A stretch of DNA of 64,000 nt, from NCBI GenBank assembly GCA_958295665.1, contig OY282560.1, positions 95,519,930 through 95,583,929 of the forward strand, read 5' to 3'. Source of the DNA: Tipula vernalis (lineage: Eukaryota; Arthropoda; Insecta; Diptera; Tipulidae). Positions 42,455 through 53,220 of the stretch are shown here, in pieces. How positions within the stretch are numbered: the first letter of the stretch is position 1; each line of letters opens with the position of its first letter. Position numbers and translations under genes: made by a program. The notes under the pieces are model-generated. The model was given only the letters and a program-made list of their open reading frames with translations, ran no database searches and was not told the origin of the DNA.

Positions 42455-43124
42455 AAGGTGGATTTATATTATCAGTTCCTTTCAGTTCCTACTCGTATCG
42501 TGTCAGACATCATCAATTTATACTATCCGTACCTTTCAATTCAGGCATTTTCTTCGTATGATATTCATTATATATTCGTATGTTTGGGTTACATATAGAG
42601 TAAAGATAACACACAAAAATACAAAAATGTTTTAGTACCCTGTTGTACGACTGAGCGCTCCAAGAGCGATCAATGATCAATCACGGTGATGCTCTCTTAT
42701 ACCTCACCGTGATCATCACTTTACACCATATTTCGTAAAAAAGGCACGAAAAAAATGCGAACATTGTAATTTAACATGAAAAACAAATTATAGAAAGCCG
42801 AAGATTACTTTTTTTTTTTGCTTTATACTTCTGTTTCATGTTTTTATCGTGCCATCTCAAACAAAATTTCTCGATTGCTCACGCAAAGTACAACTGGGTA
42901 GCAATTTACAATTTTTGTTTGCTTCGCTATTCTTTCGTATTTTTTCGCCTTCAGATATCATACAAAACATTCTTTTCAACAATATGTGTCTGTGTCGGTA
43001 CGAGTAGGAACGGATAGGAAAGGATAATATAAATACTCCCATAGAAAATATATGTAACAATGTTTTTTTTGTCTGACACGATACGAGTAGGAACTGAAAG
43101 GAACTGATAATATAAATCGACCTT
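42455..43124. repeat. non-autonomous DNA transposon, about 670 bp with long inverted ends
   Basis: Left end AAGGTGGATTTATATTATCA, with CAGTTCCTTTCAGTTCCTAC and CGTATCGTGTCAGAC; the right end is the inverse complement (GTCTGACACGATACGAGTAG ... TATAAATCGACCTT) for about 55 bp. A second, partial copy of the terminal motif lies just inside each end (left CCGTACCTTTC near 42530; right GGTACGAGTAGGAACGGATA near 42996). No transposase frame. The target duplication is not clear. Confidence 0.85.
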
Positions 43125-43940
43125 AATACGTACGTTTATTTTGTATTCATTTTAGTGGTCTCTTTCTAAAATTGTCTTTCATCGTTGTCCTGTTCAAATC
43201 TATAAAAGATCCCGTTTATATACCTAAATTCAGCGGTAGAATCACACGATACGACTAAGCTTAGTTAAAGTGGTTTCTGTCTATTGTGGGACACACGATT
43301 TATCATTTAGATTAAAACAAATATAAATCAATTGGATATACATACTATAGGAAGGAATAACAAAATTAGATATTCGATTTTAATTCGGTCTGAACACTTC
43401 GTTTGTGCTTGCAGAGCATTAAAAATAAAAGTGCTGCAATTTTCTCGAATCAAAGATTATGTGGATGAAACTTACAGAAATCCTGAGCAAAGTTTCTAAC
43501 AGTTTATTTCTGAATAAACAGTTCCATTGTGGTTTCACCTCAAATGGTCGGACGTGCAATTTAGGCCACCAGCATCGGGATAAGAGATTGGCCGATTATG
43601 CCAACTATGTGAGCAACCTCAACCGTATCACAATCGCGATGTTTGACCTGCAATAAAACGACTTTTGTATAATATAAACTGTGGCATTAAGGGGCATTTT
43701 ATCAAAGTATGTAAGTCTTCTACAAATATTATTAAAAATGACGTACAAAAAGTATAGTGATTCAAAACCAAATCAGTGAATAATGTAAATCAGTCAGGGT
43801 ATTCTAAGAAGGACGTGTGGCAGGTAGAACGCTACATCCGTGATTTTGAAGCTAAAAATAATATTTCTTATTGATATGGATGCAAGTAACGTTTCCCTTC
43901 CGGAACACTTGATATCTCAATAATGTCTTGTAAATTTGAA
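43125..43940 (+). other. mostly unrecognised; possible gypsy Gag zinc-knuckle remnant
   Basis: At 43665-43720 one frame reads NINCGIKGHFIKVCKSS, matching the last three ligands of a CCHC knuckle; the first Cys lies in a neighbouring frame. It could be the Gag end of the degraded gypsy Pol at 46780-48215, now separated by the mariner insertion. The rest has no supported feature. Confidence 0.4.
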
Positions 43941-44233
43941 TGTAACACTGTGATCAAAAAGTAGTAAGACTTTTTAAATAAAACACGAACGGCTTTCCAG
44001 TCTTCGAAACAGTGGTTAAAGTTGATTCCCGAATAGCCTTCAAAACCTTCTTCGATTCGGCTTGTATCTACTCAATCAAGTCAAAACGATGTCCCCGCAG
44101 TTTCGGGAATAGCCAGAAGTCAGGCGGAGTTAAATCAGACGAAAAGGGCGGTTGCGGAAAGATATGGGTCGAATTTTTGGCCAAATAGTCGCGTACAACC
44201 AATGCAGAGTAAGACGGCGCTTTATCATGAATT

Positions 44234-46272
44234 CAGGTTTTAAATTTCAAATTGCACCTTTTACACTTCAAATTGAACCTTTAGCAAATTATATGAATGG
44301 CCAATTAGGATGGAGCTTACATATATATCCGCGATGAAAATGGGATTCTCAAATGATTTTTGAATAAAGTTCTGGAATATAGGAAAGTAAGATGTAACGT
44401 TATTTCTAAACCGATTATGATGAAATTCGGATTCTAAAATAATTATTTGATGAAGTTTTGGAATGTGGCCAATATATCTTAGCTATTTTCCAACGAATAA
44501 AAAATTATTTTTGGAAGCACAAAAATAATTTTTGGATGAGGTTGTGAGAAATACGTCAATACGGCTTATATAACGTTGTCTGTAGAGGTTTCTGTGAGTC
44601 ATGCAGTTGTTGAGGTTTCTTTGGACAGCCTTCTTGAGGATAGCGTAAACGTACTATTTCAATTGCTAAACGATCGAGATTATCTCCGTAAAAATATTTA
44701 AGTTTGGTTAGAAACTTTCTCGCTAATCCTTCGCTTTAAACTTTGGGCTATGTTTTCTGAGTAATTGCTGTCAGAGTGGTAGGTTTGGCCAAGTTTAAAA
44801 AAATAGTGTGTGGTGGACACGCACAGCAGAATTGAAACTACTAATGGTAGTGTAGATTCTCGGAATTAGAAATATCATTTTAGAATCTCATTTCCACGGT
44901 AGTGCAGAATTTCGGAATTAGAAATAGCGGCTAAGGTACAGCCAAGTTCCATCAAACTTGACCATATTCTAGAACCTTATCCAAAACTAAGATTGGTAGT
45001 TTCATATCCAGAGTTATTAATGTCACTTCGGGAGTGCCTCAAGGTAATCATTTGGGTCCTATGCTTTTCATACTATTCATCAATGACTTAGTGAACTGTT
45101 TGAGTTATTCCGACATCCTCATCTATGCGGACGACATTAAAATTTTTAAAACCATTTCATGCACCAATGACGCAAGAGACTTCCAATCTGACTTAAATAA
45201 TTTCAGTATGTGGTGCACAGCTCAGAATTTGACCCTAAACATTTCCAAATGTAAAACAATCCGTTTTACCCGTGCAATCACGCCCGCTGTATTATTGATA
45301 ATGTTGATACGTTTATTGATCTAGGTATAACATTTACGTCGAACTTATCGTTCAATAAGCACATAGATATTTGCATTTCTAAAGCGAATTCCATGCTTGG
45401 GTTTATTAAAAGGTTTTCGAGGGATTTTCAAGATCCTTATTCTATTAAAATATTATATACTCGTATCTCGTTTGTGCGTTCGTTGTTGGAATATGGTGCA
45501 GCAATTTGGAATCCGTTTTATGGTAACTGTTCAGCCCGAATAGAAAGTGTTCAAAAGCGCTTTTTAAGGTTTTCTCTGCGAATGTTGCCCAGAGATGGGA
45601 ATCTACCCGCTTTTATACTCCCACCGTATCGAGGTAGATGTAAATTAATAAATATTGAGCCGCTCTTTATCCGCAGAATCGAAATTGGCGCTTTATTGGT
45701 TAGAGACTAGTTGGTGTCTAAAATTGACTGTCCTGAGATTTTGGTGTTGTACGATATATGTATATACTCCGTTACGGACCCTTCGCGTTAGAGATTTCCA
45801 AATTAAGCTGCCTTATATTAGGCATAACTACAGTAAATATGAACCTGTTTTTTATCAATCTATTGCTTCTTTTAATAAAGTTCGATCGGCTTTCGACTTT
45901 AATCTATCTAGGGATGCATTTAAGAATTTAATGTCTAATGTTCTTTTAAATTATTGGGAATTTTTCATGTCTGTTTAATTTTACGTTTTTTTTAATTAAA
46001 TTCTTAGTATATATTAATGTATTATTGAAATTGTAACCAGATTGTATATAAGTAAAAAGTTGGTAATAAATAAATAAATAAAAATCATTTGTGCAATAGC
46101 CGAGTTCCATCCTACTTGCCACATATTCCAGAACGTTATCCAAAAACCATTTAGAAGTTCCCTCCTGATGGCCCATATTCCAGAATTTCATCTAAAAAAT
46201 CATTATAGAATCCCATTTTCCTGAAAGGTTCAATTTGAAATGTAAAATGATCAATTTGAAGTGTAAAACCTG
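44234..46272. mobile_element. foldback-like element with 47-bp ends and subterminal repeats, carrying a LINE fragment
   Basis: The ends CAGGTTTTAAATTTCAAATT and (inverse) CAGGTTTTACACTTCAAATT extend over 47 bp, each built of two copies of a TTTTACACTTCAAATTGA motif. Inside both ends lie diverged copies of a roughly 55-60-bp unit of the form GGGATTCTAxAATGATTTTT followed by GATGAAGTTCTGGAATAT, in opposite orientation left and right. Long ends made of tandem repeats recall foldback transposons. The centre holds the LINE 3' end. Confidence 0.65.
44985..46082 (+). pseudogene. LINE (jockey-type) reverse transcriptase, 5'-truncated with A-rich tail
   Basis: It starts within the RT: GSFISRVINVTSGVPQGNHL, GPMLFILFINDLVNCL, then the catalytic IYADDIKIF and LTLNISKCKTIRFT. 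After a frameshift near 45300 comes the thumb region (SMLGFIKRFSRDF, YGAAIWNPF, VQKRFLRFSLRML, PPYRGRCKLINIEPLFIRR). A further shift near 45700 leads to a C-terminus ending NYWEFFMSV. The 3' end finishes in AATAAATAAATAAATAAA, a typical LINE tail. Inactive but relatively well preserved. Confidence 0.88.
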
Positions 46273-46779
46273 TACTTCCTTGACGTCGTGTTCATCGGTA
46301 TGGACATCGAACGATGGCAACGACGTTCATCAACTTAAATTCTCTACCTTCTTTGAACAACTTCTACCAAACAAAACACTCGCTCTCGACAATGCATTGT
46401 CGCAAAAAGCTTTTTCCAACATTTCGAACGTTTTGTGAACCGAAATTCCATTTTTGAAGCAAAGCAATTTCTTTGCTAAACTTTTTTAAAAATCAAAAAA
46501 TGCACTTTTTTAGATGAAAGCAAACAATCGTATCATCAGCTCGTGCTAACAACCTAAGAAAAACCACTAATTTGGATAAGTCCACGCGATTTAAATGGAA
46601 AAGTAGTAAATTCAATTTCTAGTGGCCCCGATTTGAACATCCCTAAATGTCTCAGGTTCTTTGAATTTAATCCTAACATATAAATTTACTGCTAATAATA
46701 TGCTCAAGTACTGCGAAATATTGAGAACACCACCTCACACATTGATGATCTTCTCATGTATGGATTAAGTGATAAAGGC

Positions 46780-48215
46780 CAAACTCCGTGCTTAGTGTTC
46801 AACAGAGAAAGGTATTTCAATTGACCATAAAACCATTATGGAACCATTGTTCCATAAAACTCAACTTCTTAGGTTTCTAGGGATTGTAAATTTTATTGGA
46901 AAATTTATTCAGCATACATCTATAATATTCTAGAGCCACTGTATAACAACTCTTGAAAAATGATACAATTTATCAATGAACTACACTTCAAAATAATGCA
47001 TTTGAGCAATTGAAATCCCTTATAAGTGAAGTGTCTACCTTAACGTATTATGATCCAAACCAAAATATTTTAATAAGTGTTCATGCGTCATCATATGGTA
47101 TTGGAATTTATTCGACAAATTAGACAATCGAGAAACCGAAATTGATTGTGCCTGAATTGAACGAGAAGCACTCGAATTGACGTGGGGCGGCGGAAAAATT
47201 GTTCAACTACATTACTGGCATTTACATCACCTTCTCATCACCTTCAAAGATTTTGATGCATTCACACTAAATGCGCGATAATTAAAAAGTGGTTTATGTG
47301 CCTGGAAACACTTTAGTACTTAAGGATGCATTGTCCAGAAGTTCAATAAGATGTAGACAATTATGTTAATAATATTACATCGCCGTTGCCCATTACCAAT
47401 AACTATTTAGATCAAATCCAATAAACGTAAGAACAAAACAAAGAGGGCAAATTGTTCAAAAGTTGCTCAATTGATGGATCGAAGTTCAATCTGAAACGAA
47501 CTTCGTACTTATTACCAGTATCATTCTGAGATATCTTTCTCACAGAATTTACTTCTCGAAGTAACTGAATCATGATACTCCCAGATCTTCAAAAACAAGA
47601 CATCGACTTCAATCATGCGGGTCATTGTGGGTTGGTCTCAGCAGTCAATTGGAGAATTTTGCTACGAACTGCCCCAAATGCGTGAGGAAAATTCTCCTAC
47701 TCGACCAATGCAAAAGGTCGCTGTTGATATTTTTAAGCATGACCATTGGTACGTTATAGTAACTGATTATTATTCCCGATTTTTCCTTTAATTTCTATGA
47801 AAGACGAGTCAGTGTAATGGGGCAACAGAAGCAGCTATAAAATTAGCTAAGCGACTCATAAAAATGAATGACGACATAGATTTGGCTTTATAGTGTTATC
47901 GTACTACTGCATTGTCCAGTGATTTCTTACTGGGCGAACTCACAATTACTGGAAGTGGCAAATAGTGTGGAGGTAAGTTCAATTGAAAATAAGTTAAAAG
48001 GTAAATCAGAAAATAATTATAACAAATGTCATAACATGAGAAACTTGCCAAAACTTTAAAAGGGGATGCTATTTGGATTGTGTACAGGAGGATTTATGGT
48101 ACGTTATTGAAATAATTGTCTCAAGCTCGATCTTATCGTACTCAAATTAATTGTGGTAATTTTGTAAGAAATAGGTGGCACATAATCCACGCAGCGTACA
48201 AACAACCGAATGGTT
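46780..48215 (+). pseudogene. heavily decayed gypsy pol
   Basis: Fragments in all three forward frames: RT end LRFLGIVNFIGKFI, RNase H LKSLISEVSTLTYYDPNQN and SVHASSYGIGIY, connection VYVPGNTLVLKDALSRSS, integrase VIVTDYYSRFFL and NGATEAAIKLAKRLIK (third acid Glu), tail GDAIWIVYR and ARSYRTQINCGNFVRNRWH. The order fits a K02A2.6-like gypsy. Many stops and indels; old. Confidence 0.75.
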
Positions 48216-48429
48216 CATCTAAACTAAACGGAATTGATAAGTGGATTAGTAAAACAGAAAAGCAAGAATCTTAGAAGATTCAAGTAAGAAAATTGAGAGT
48301 AACTCAGTCACACCATCATTTTACGAAAAATGTTCGCTTCATTTTGAATTGCAAAGTTAAATACAAAGCCGTTCTATATTTTACCGCCACATGTATGCAA
48401 ATTCAAATTGCCGCGCCTTTGAAACAAAA

Positions 48430-48775
48430 ACATTACTCCTAGTATAAACCAAACTATTTAGTAGCCTGCGTTGAGAAAGAATTCAGAAGAATCCTTCCCT
48501 TATCTGACTACGTTAGTTATAGAAATTCTAGATACGACTTTACCACCGATCACAAAGGAGGCAGTGCATTGATAGTGGTAAGGGATATTATTCCTTCCAT
48601 CACCATAGTTTGGATTTAATCGCCGTTCGTGTCAGCAGCTCGGTTATTTTCATCGGAATTTATGTTGTCAACGGTTCCAGTCTTGATTACTAAAGCACGA
48701 TCGTTAGTTTCATTGAATCAGCTGCGATGCCTTTTGTGGAGGACTTTAATCTTCCCGATTAATTTTTGCGGTAAT
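48430..48775 (+). pseudogene. LINE endonuclease fragment
   Basis: Reads LPLSDYVSYRNSRYDF, HKGGSALIVVRDIIPS, then in other frames VIFIGIYVVNGSS and FVEDFNLPD (the last equivalent to the GDFN-P block of apurinic-type LINE endonucleases). Stops between blocks. Confidence 0.7.
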
Positions 48776-49024
48776 CTGTAGCAGTCTCAATTCGAAACTC
48801 GAAAAGTTCGTGCAGCGCCACCTATATTCTAACAGTAGAAATACATATATAACTATGTATATTGAACGCATTCACCTGTCGTATGAACGCATACGAAATT
48901 TTAAGACGAGAGTACGAGAGTTTCATATTTTAACGAATGAATTAGGCATGAGAAAGCTGTTGAAAAGTTGGGTGAGATATTTCTTAAATTCTAATTAAAA
49001 AGCTTCGAGTCGAACTTTCTCGAT

Positions 49025-49445
49025 GGGATAAAACTGATTTCAGGCGATTTGTAACTATAGATGATTAGTTGGATTTACCACTATAATCCTAAATTGTGAC
49101 AACAAACTGCAGAATGGACTGACTCCGGTACTTTTGCTCCGAAATACAAAAAGTAGTTTCTTCAGTTTTTTTCTTTTTTGGGAAGTAAAAGGAATTTTGT
49201 TAATTGATTACTTACCTTCAAACCAGTAAAAAAATAACCGGAGAGTATTATTCAAACATTTTTGATGAACTGGAAGAAAAAATTCGTGAGACAAGACCCA
49301 GTTTAAAACATAAAGGTGTTCTTGCAATGACCAAGATCTGGCTCCATCTGACTTCCATCTGTTCCCAAATCTCAAAAGATTTCTGCGTAGAAACCGTTTT
49401 TAGGTCTTCCAGAAAAACACTTCAAAGAAGGGATAAATGAATTGA
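49025..49445 (+). pseudogene. second mariner transposase fragment
   Basis: FRRFVTIDD (first catalytic Asp), SVFFFFGK and the diagnostic ITGEYYSNIFDELEEKIRET, then a deletion that removes the second Asp block (FHQDNAPAH), then HKGVLAMTKI. It belongs to a different mariner lineage from the one at 43941-46500, judging from the TGEYYSN block. Frameshifted and inactive. Confidence 0.78.
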
Positions 49446-49544
49446 AAAATCGCAAGGCAAAATGTATTTAGCTTAGAGGAGAATAGTTCCACGAACTTTT
49501 CAATTCAAATAGTACACCGATTTCGTTCAATCTTTGGACAAAAT

Positions 49545-50335
49545 ATGGGTTTGTCCCTTTCACGCTCATTGTTAATTCGTCCTATTATTGCAGCATTCGT
49601 GGTGCCTCGGGGCAGTCACATTGGTCCACTTTTATTCACAGTATTTATAAACGGTGTCGTTAATTGTTTCAAGCTCGCAAAATATGTTCTTTTCGCTGTC
49701 GATATGAAAATTTTCGCCACATGCAAACGTATCCCACTGCCAGTTACTACAAAGCTACTTGGATATATTTTGCATCTGTGGTCATCTTACAACAAGCTTT
49801 TCTTGAACGTGAGCAAATGTAAGCGTATTTCTTTATTTCACATTCGATGTAGTAGTAGGACGTTGCCTTCATTAGACGTATTGTTTACATTACCACAAGG
49901 ACCTTTACCATAGGCTTGGTTTTATTAAGCATAACAGTAGCGATTTTTACGAAGATTTCTTGAACTCACGCTTGAAGCATTGTATGTTGCATTCGTTCGA
50001 ACTGCTGGATAAAATTGAAAGTATTCATAAGCAGTGTGTCATCTACGTGCTTCGACGTTTACCGCGTTATGGTGTCAATCAGTAAGTTCTTCCGCCTTAT
50101 CAGGAACGGTGCAACCTTCTGGGGTTAAAGCAACTGGATCAGCGACGTGATGTATAGCCTCGGTTATTTTTGTTCAGTACACTTTTCTGCAACATTTCAG
50201 TTTCTCCTCGTTGTTTATGTCGGCGTGATCACTTTCTTCGTATTGCCTCCGTACCCTCCAACCATGGTCTTTTGGTGCCAGTTTCTATTACGTCTGGTCT
50301 ATTTAATTAGGTGTTTCAGTCTTTTGACTTTTTTG
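49545..50335 (+). pseudogene. LINE reverse transcriptase fragment
   Basis: VVPRGSHIGPLLFTVFINGV, then FAVDMKIF where YADD should be (catalytic motif mutated), LFLNVSKCKRISL; after frameshifts LLDKIESIHKQCVIYVLRRL and LPPYQERCNLLGLKQLDQRR. Related to, but more decayed than, the LINE at 44985-46082. Confidence 0.78.
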
Positions 50336-50340
50336 AGCTA

Positions 50341-52633
50341 ACGGAATACCAAAAAATTCAGTCATAGACTGTTAATTGAAGGGTCAATATAAATTCATTC
50401 TAATATTTAAAAAACCGATTTATTATAATTTCAAGTACATAATTAATTTAATCACTCCCTCCCTCCTGGCCATTTCACCAATTAATCCCTTTTAACGTGC
50501 AGTGTTTACATTTTAATTTCAATTTTGACGGCTTAAAATATAATTTTATTAGATCTCATCAAATAACTCGAGTGCCGTGTTACACAGCCGTATATACTTA
50601 TATACATTTATGTACCTCTTACCGACTAAATAAACGTCCTCGTTAATATACCAAAACAGCAACAAAAAAAAAAGGTTTCAAAATTGGTGTTAATTTCACG
50701 AGGCATATAAATTTTTCATTTTAATTCACAACAATTTTATGTTCGTTCCGTTTTATTTTTCTTGTACCTAAAAAATTGTATACACTGTATATGTACGAGT
50801 AGCTATAGGTCGTCATATGTGTATTCCAAAAATATTACATTTTATTAAGTCATTAATTCAAATTTAGGATGTACGTTCACCTATATACAATTTAGTTATT
50901 TTAATATCAATTATAGGGAGACGATTATTTCGAGCAATTTTTCAATCGAAATTGTAAATTCAAAATGCAAATACTTGTTTAGATCTGCGACAAAAATTTA
51001 CGAGTATCTAGATTATTGGAAATCGACAGTTTGTATAAATTTGGAATAATTTGGATTCAACAAGTATATCACAAAATACATATTAGAGTAGGTGTGTCAA
51101 GAACATTTGCATATTCAAATCATCGCAGTTCGTTTAACAAGACTTATCTCTTGCCTTTTGTTATATGATAATGATAGAGCATTTGTTAGACTAAACTAGA
51201 TTACAAAACTAGGGATAAATTTAAATATTTACATAAATGTAGTATATGTAGTAGAAAATAAGGAAGCCTTCTCCATTGAGACCAATAGAAGTTGAAAATT
51301 ATAAAAGCGGTGCAGTTCACTGCCATTTCAATTCATTTTGACGAAATCATCATCTCCGTTGTATAATTTATCCAAATTTTTACCTACTATTTAAATTGTT
51401 ACGTGGGAAGTCACTTTTCAAGTAGTAATACAAATTTCGAAATCCATCGAAATATCCAGTTTTGTACCTTTTGCCATTTTGGTACATGTCATTTCAACCC
51501 TTAAAATGACAGTTGATTTTTTTCGTCACATAATTTCTAGTTTTACTTACTACAAAACAATAGAGTTGTTAAATTTAGAAATTTACTTCTCAATTTATTG
51601 TAGAGCCGGACACAGCATTTTTTATTACAAAAATTCGACATATAAATTTAAATCGTCACACACCGCATTATCAAATCATTCACATCTTAATAGCCACACA
51701 TTATCTAAAATGACGTGGCACGACCTTAAGAATTGGGGTGTAGATTAATCTCACTTTGTAATGGTATAACTTTAATTATTTCGTTCTCACTTTATTCGAC
51801 GTGATACTTGTCGTGTCACTTCAGCTATAAATTGAAATTCTTCAGGTCTATCGATGTAACGTGACACGACAATTAATGTCGTACACCACAATTCCAAATG
51901 GTAGCGTCGTTTCAAGTGACGTGCTATAGTCGTGCCACGCCAAATGTTACTTGAAAATTGATATTCTTGAAGGAGAACTCAGTGACACGACTGAAACTAG
52001 AAATTTGTATATCAGGTAAATTTAAGGTTGCCAATTTTTCAAATTACTTCGCCCCGAGCATGTAGGTCAAAATGTAAAAATAAGAAAAAACTACTTCGAC
52101 GAAACACAAAAAGTTAGAGTGCAACACTGTTGCAAAGGGGTGCAATCAAGGTTCTTTCTGTAAAAGCTAAACAAAAGATTTAGAGCGTGATTGTGTGTTC
52201 GGAACAATTAGGACCTTACAACATTTTCTCAGCACTTTTGAAATACCAATTAGATTTACAAAAAAGTAGTTTAATAATAATATTTAGAATTTTATTCTCA
52301 TCAGGTAAATCAAAAATTCTGTTTCGCCTTCCATTTTGTGTGATTATCAGTAAATGCTTGAATTATTAGCAATCGCTTGATCCGTTTTATATTTGATATA
52401 TTGATGTGTAAGGTGATTGATTTTGTTGTTTGAGCAAATTATTATTGTTTCATTAATAAAATCATAAAAGATTTTACAGTTACTTCAAAATGTTTGTCTG
52501 GTTTGTGCCTCTTTCTATGCATATCACTTCTTCTATGTTTCTTTTTCCTGCAGGAGGTAAATCCGATATTTGCTTTAATGAAATGTTAGGTTTTATCGGT
52601 ACTTGACCAAATAATTTTTTTTTTTTACGAAGA
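50341..52633. other. intergenic, no gene recognised
   Basis: AT-rich. A TATA-like TATAAAAGCGG at 51302-51312, followed by GTTCACTGCC, would make a reasonable core promoter but no gene follows. A frame at 51479-51748 has no family features. Small inverted repeats at 51810-51991 are listed separately. Confidence 0.45.
51810..51991. repeat. two small hairpins ending in GTGACACGAC
   Basis: GTCGTGTCAC at 51810-51819 pairs with GTGACACGAC at 51861-51870; a decayed GTCGTGCCAC at 51929-51938 pairs with GTGACACGAC at 51982-51991. Each unit is 61-63 bp, suggesting a duplicated small inverted-repeat element. Confidence 0.6.
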
Positions 52634-52805
52634 GAGAAATTATCGAGAATTTTGCATGTTCAGTTTCGATCTGACTGAGAATAACGAAAAATTTAAATTT
52701 TTATCAGTCAATCTCATCAGGCTATAGCGACTGAAATGCTAATTACACTTTTCGTTATTCTCACTCAGATCGAAACTGAACTTGCAAAATTCTCGATAAT
52801 TTCTC
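52634..52805. repeat. foldback element, about 57-bp inverted arms
   Basis: GAGAAATTATCGAGAATTTT at the left and its inverse complement at the right bound arms that both contain CAGTTTCGATCTGA-like sequence and end GAGAATAACGAAAA. The spacer is about 58 bp. No coding capacity. Confidence 0.85.
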
Positions 52806-52905
52806 CCTTTAATGTTTGAAATGTTTGAAAATCAATGCATTAGTTCCAGGGAATGAAATTATTAATGCCATTTTTAATGTTTTAATAAACGAAATCGTCG
52901 CCTTA

Positions 52906-53020
52906 TACCCTAGACAGACTGTGGTTTAATAAATCCGATTTAGCTAAACTAGTTTAAGTTTCTATGGAAAAGCAATGGGGTTAGCTAAATCGAGGTTGAC
53001 ATCGCAGTGTGTCTAGGGTA
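52906..53020. repeat. 115-bp MITE with TTA target duplication (PIF/Harbinger-like)
   Basis: TACCCTAGACAGACTG at the left and CAGTGTGTCTAGGGTA at the right are inverted ends. Flanks are TTA (52903-52905) and TTA (53021-53023), the 3-bp target typical of PIF/Harbinger elements. Interior inverted matches (ATTTAGCTAAACT and GGTTAGCTAAAT) extend the symmetry. Confidence 0.85.
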
Positions 53021-53220
53021 TTAGACTAGCAGCACCCTAATTCTCTAAAAAATAAGATATTGTGTAAACGTGAAAACTTGTAAAAAGCAAAGCTTACTTT
53101 TATGAGTTTCCAATCATTCGATTTGACTACTACCAGAGCCTACTGTATAAATAAGAGCTTCCAATATCAACTGTATTTTTTACTAAGCTTTACATACAAT
53201 TTTTTCTTTACTATGAAACT

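Larger units (their letters stand above)
43941..46500 (-). mobile_element. mariner element (minus), split by a foldback-like insertion
   Basis: The C-terminal part of a mariner transposase is at 44240-43944: HDKAPSYSALVVRDYLAKNS, PDFWLFPKLRGHRFDLIE, stop, IQAESKKVLKAI. It includes the second catalytic Asp (HDKAP) and the third-acid region FSSDLTPPDFW. The N-terminal part is at 46500-46275: fragments such as RNVGKSF, then CIVESECF and QRR, like the mariner helix-turn-helix (K.FGD..LSRT.VFEWY.RFKEGRE), in shifting frames. Between them sits a 2-kb element (44234-46272). The middle of the transposase is missing. The outer left end (TGTGATCAAAAAGTAGTAAG) looks like a mariner terminus. Confidence 0.75.

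Noticed and set aside
43459..43656. 65-residue plus-strand frame
   Set aside because: No recognisable domain; possibly decayed Gag, but that cannot be supported beyond the nearby zinc-knuckle remnant.
51479..51748. 89-residue frame downstream of the TATA-like sequence
   Set aside because: No signal peptide, domain or splice structure; composition matches surrounding AT-rich DNA.
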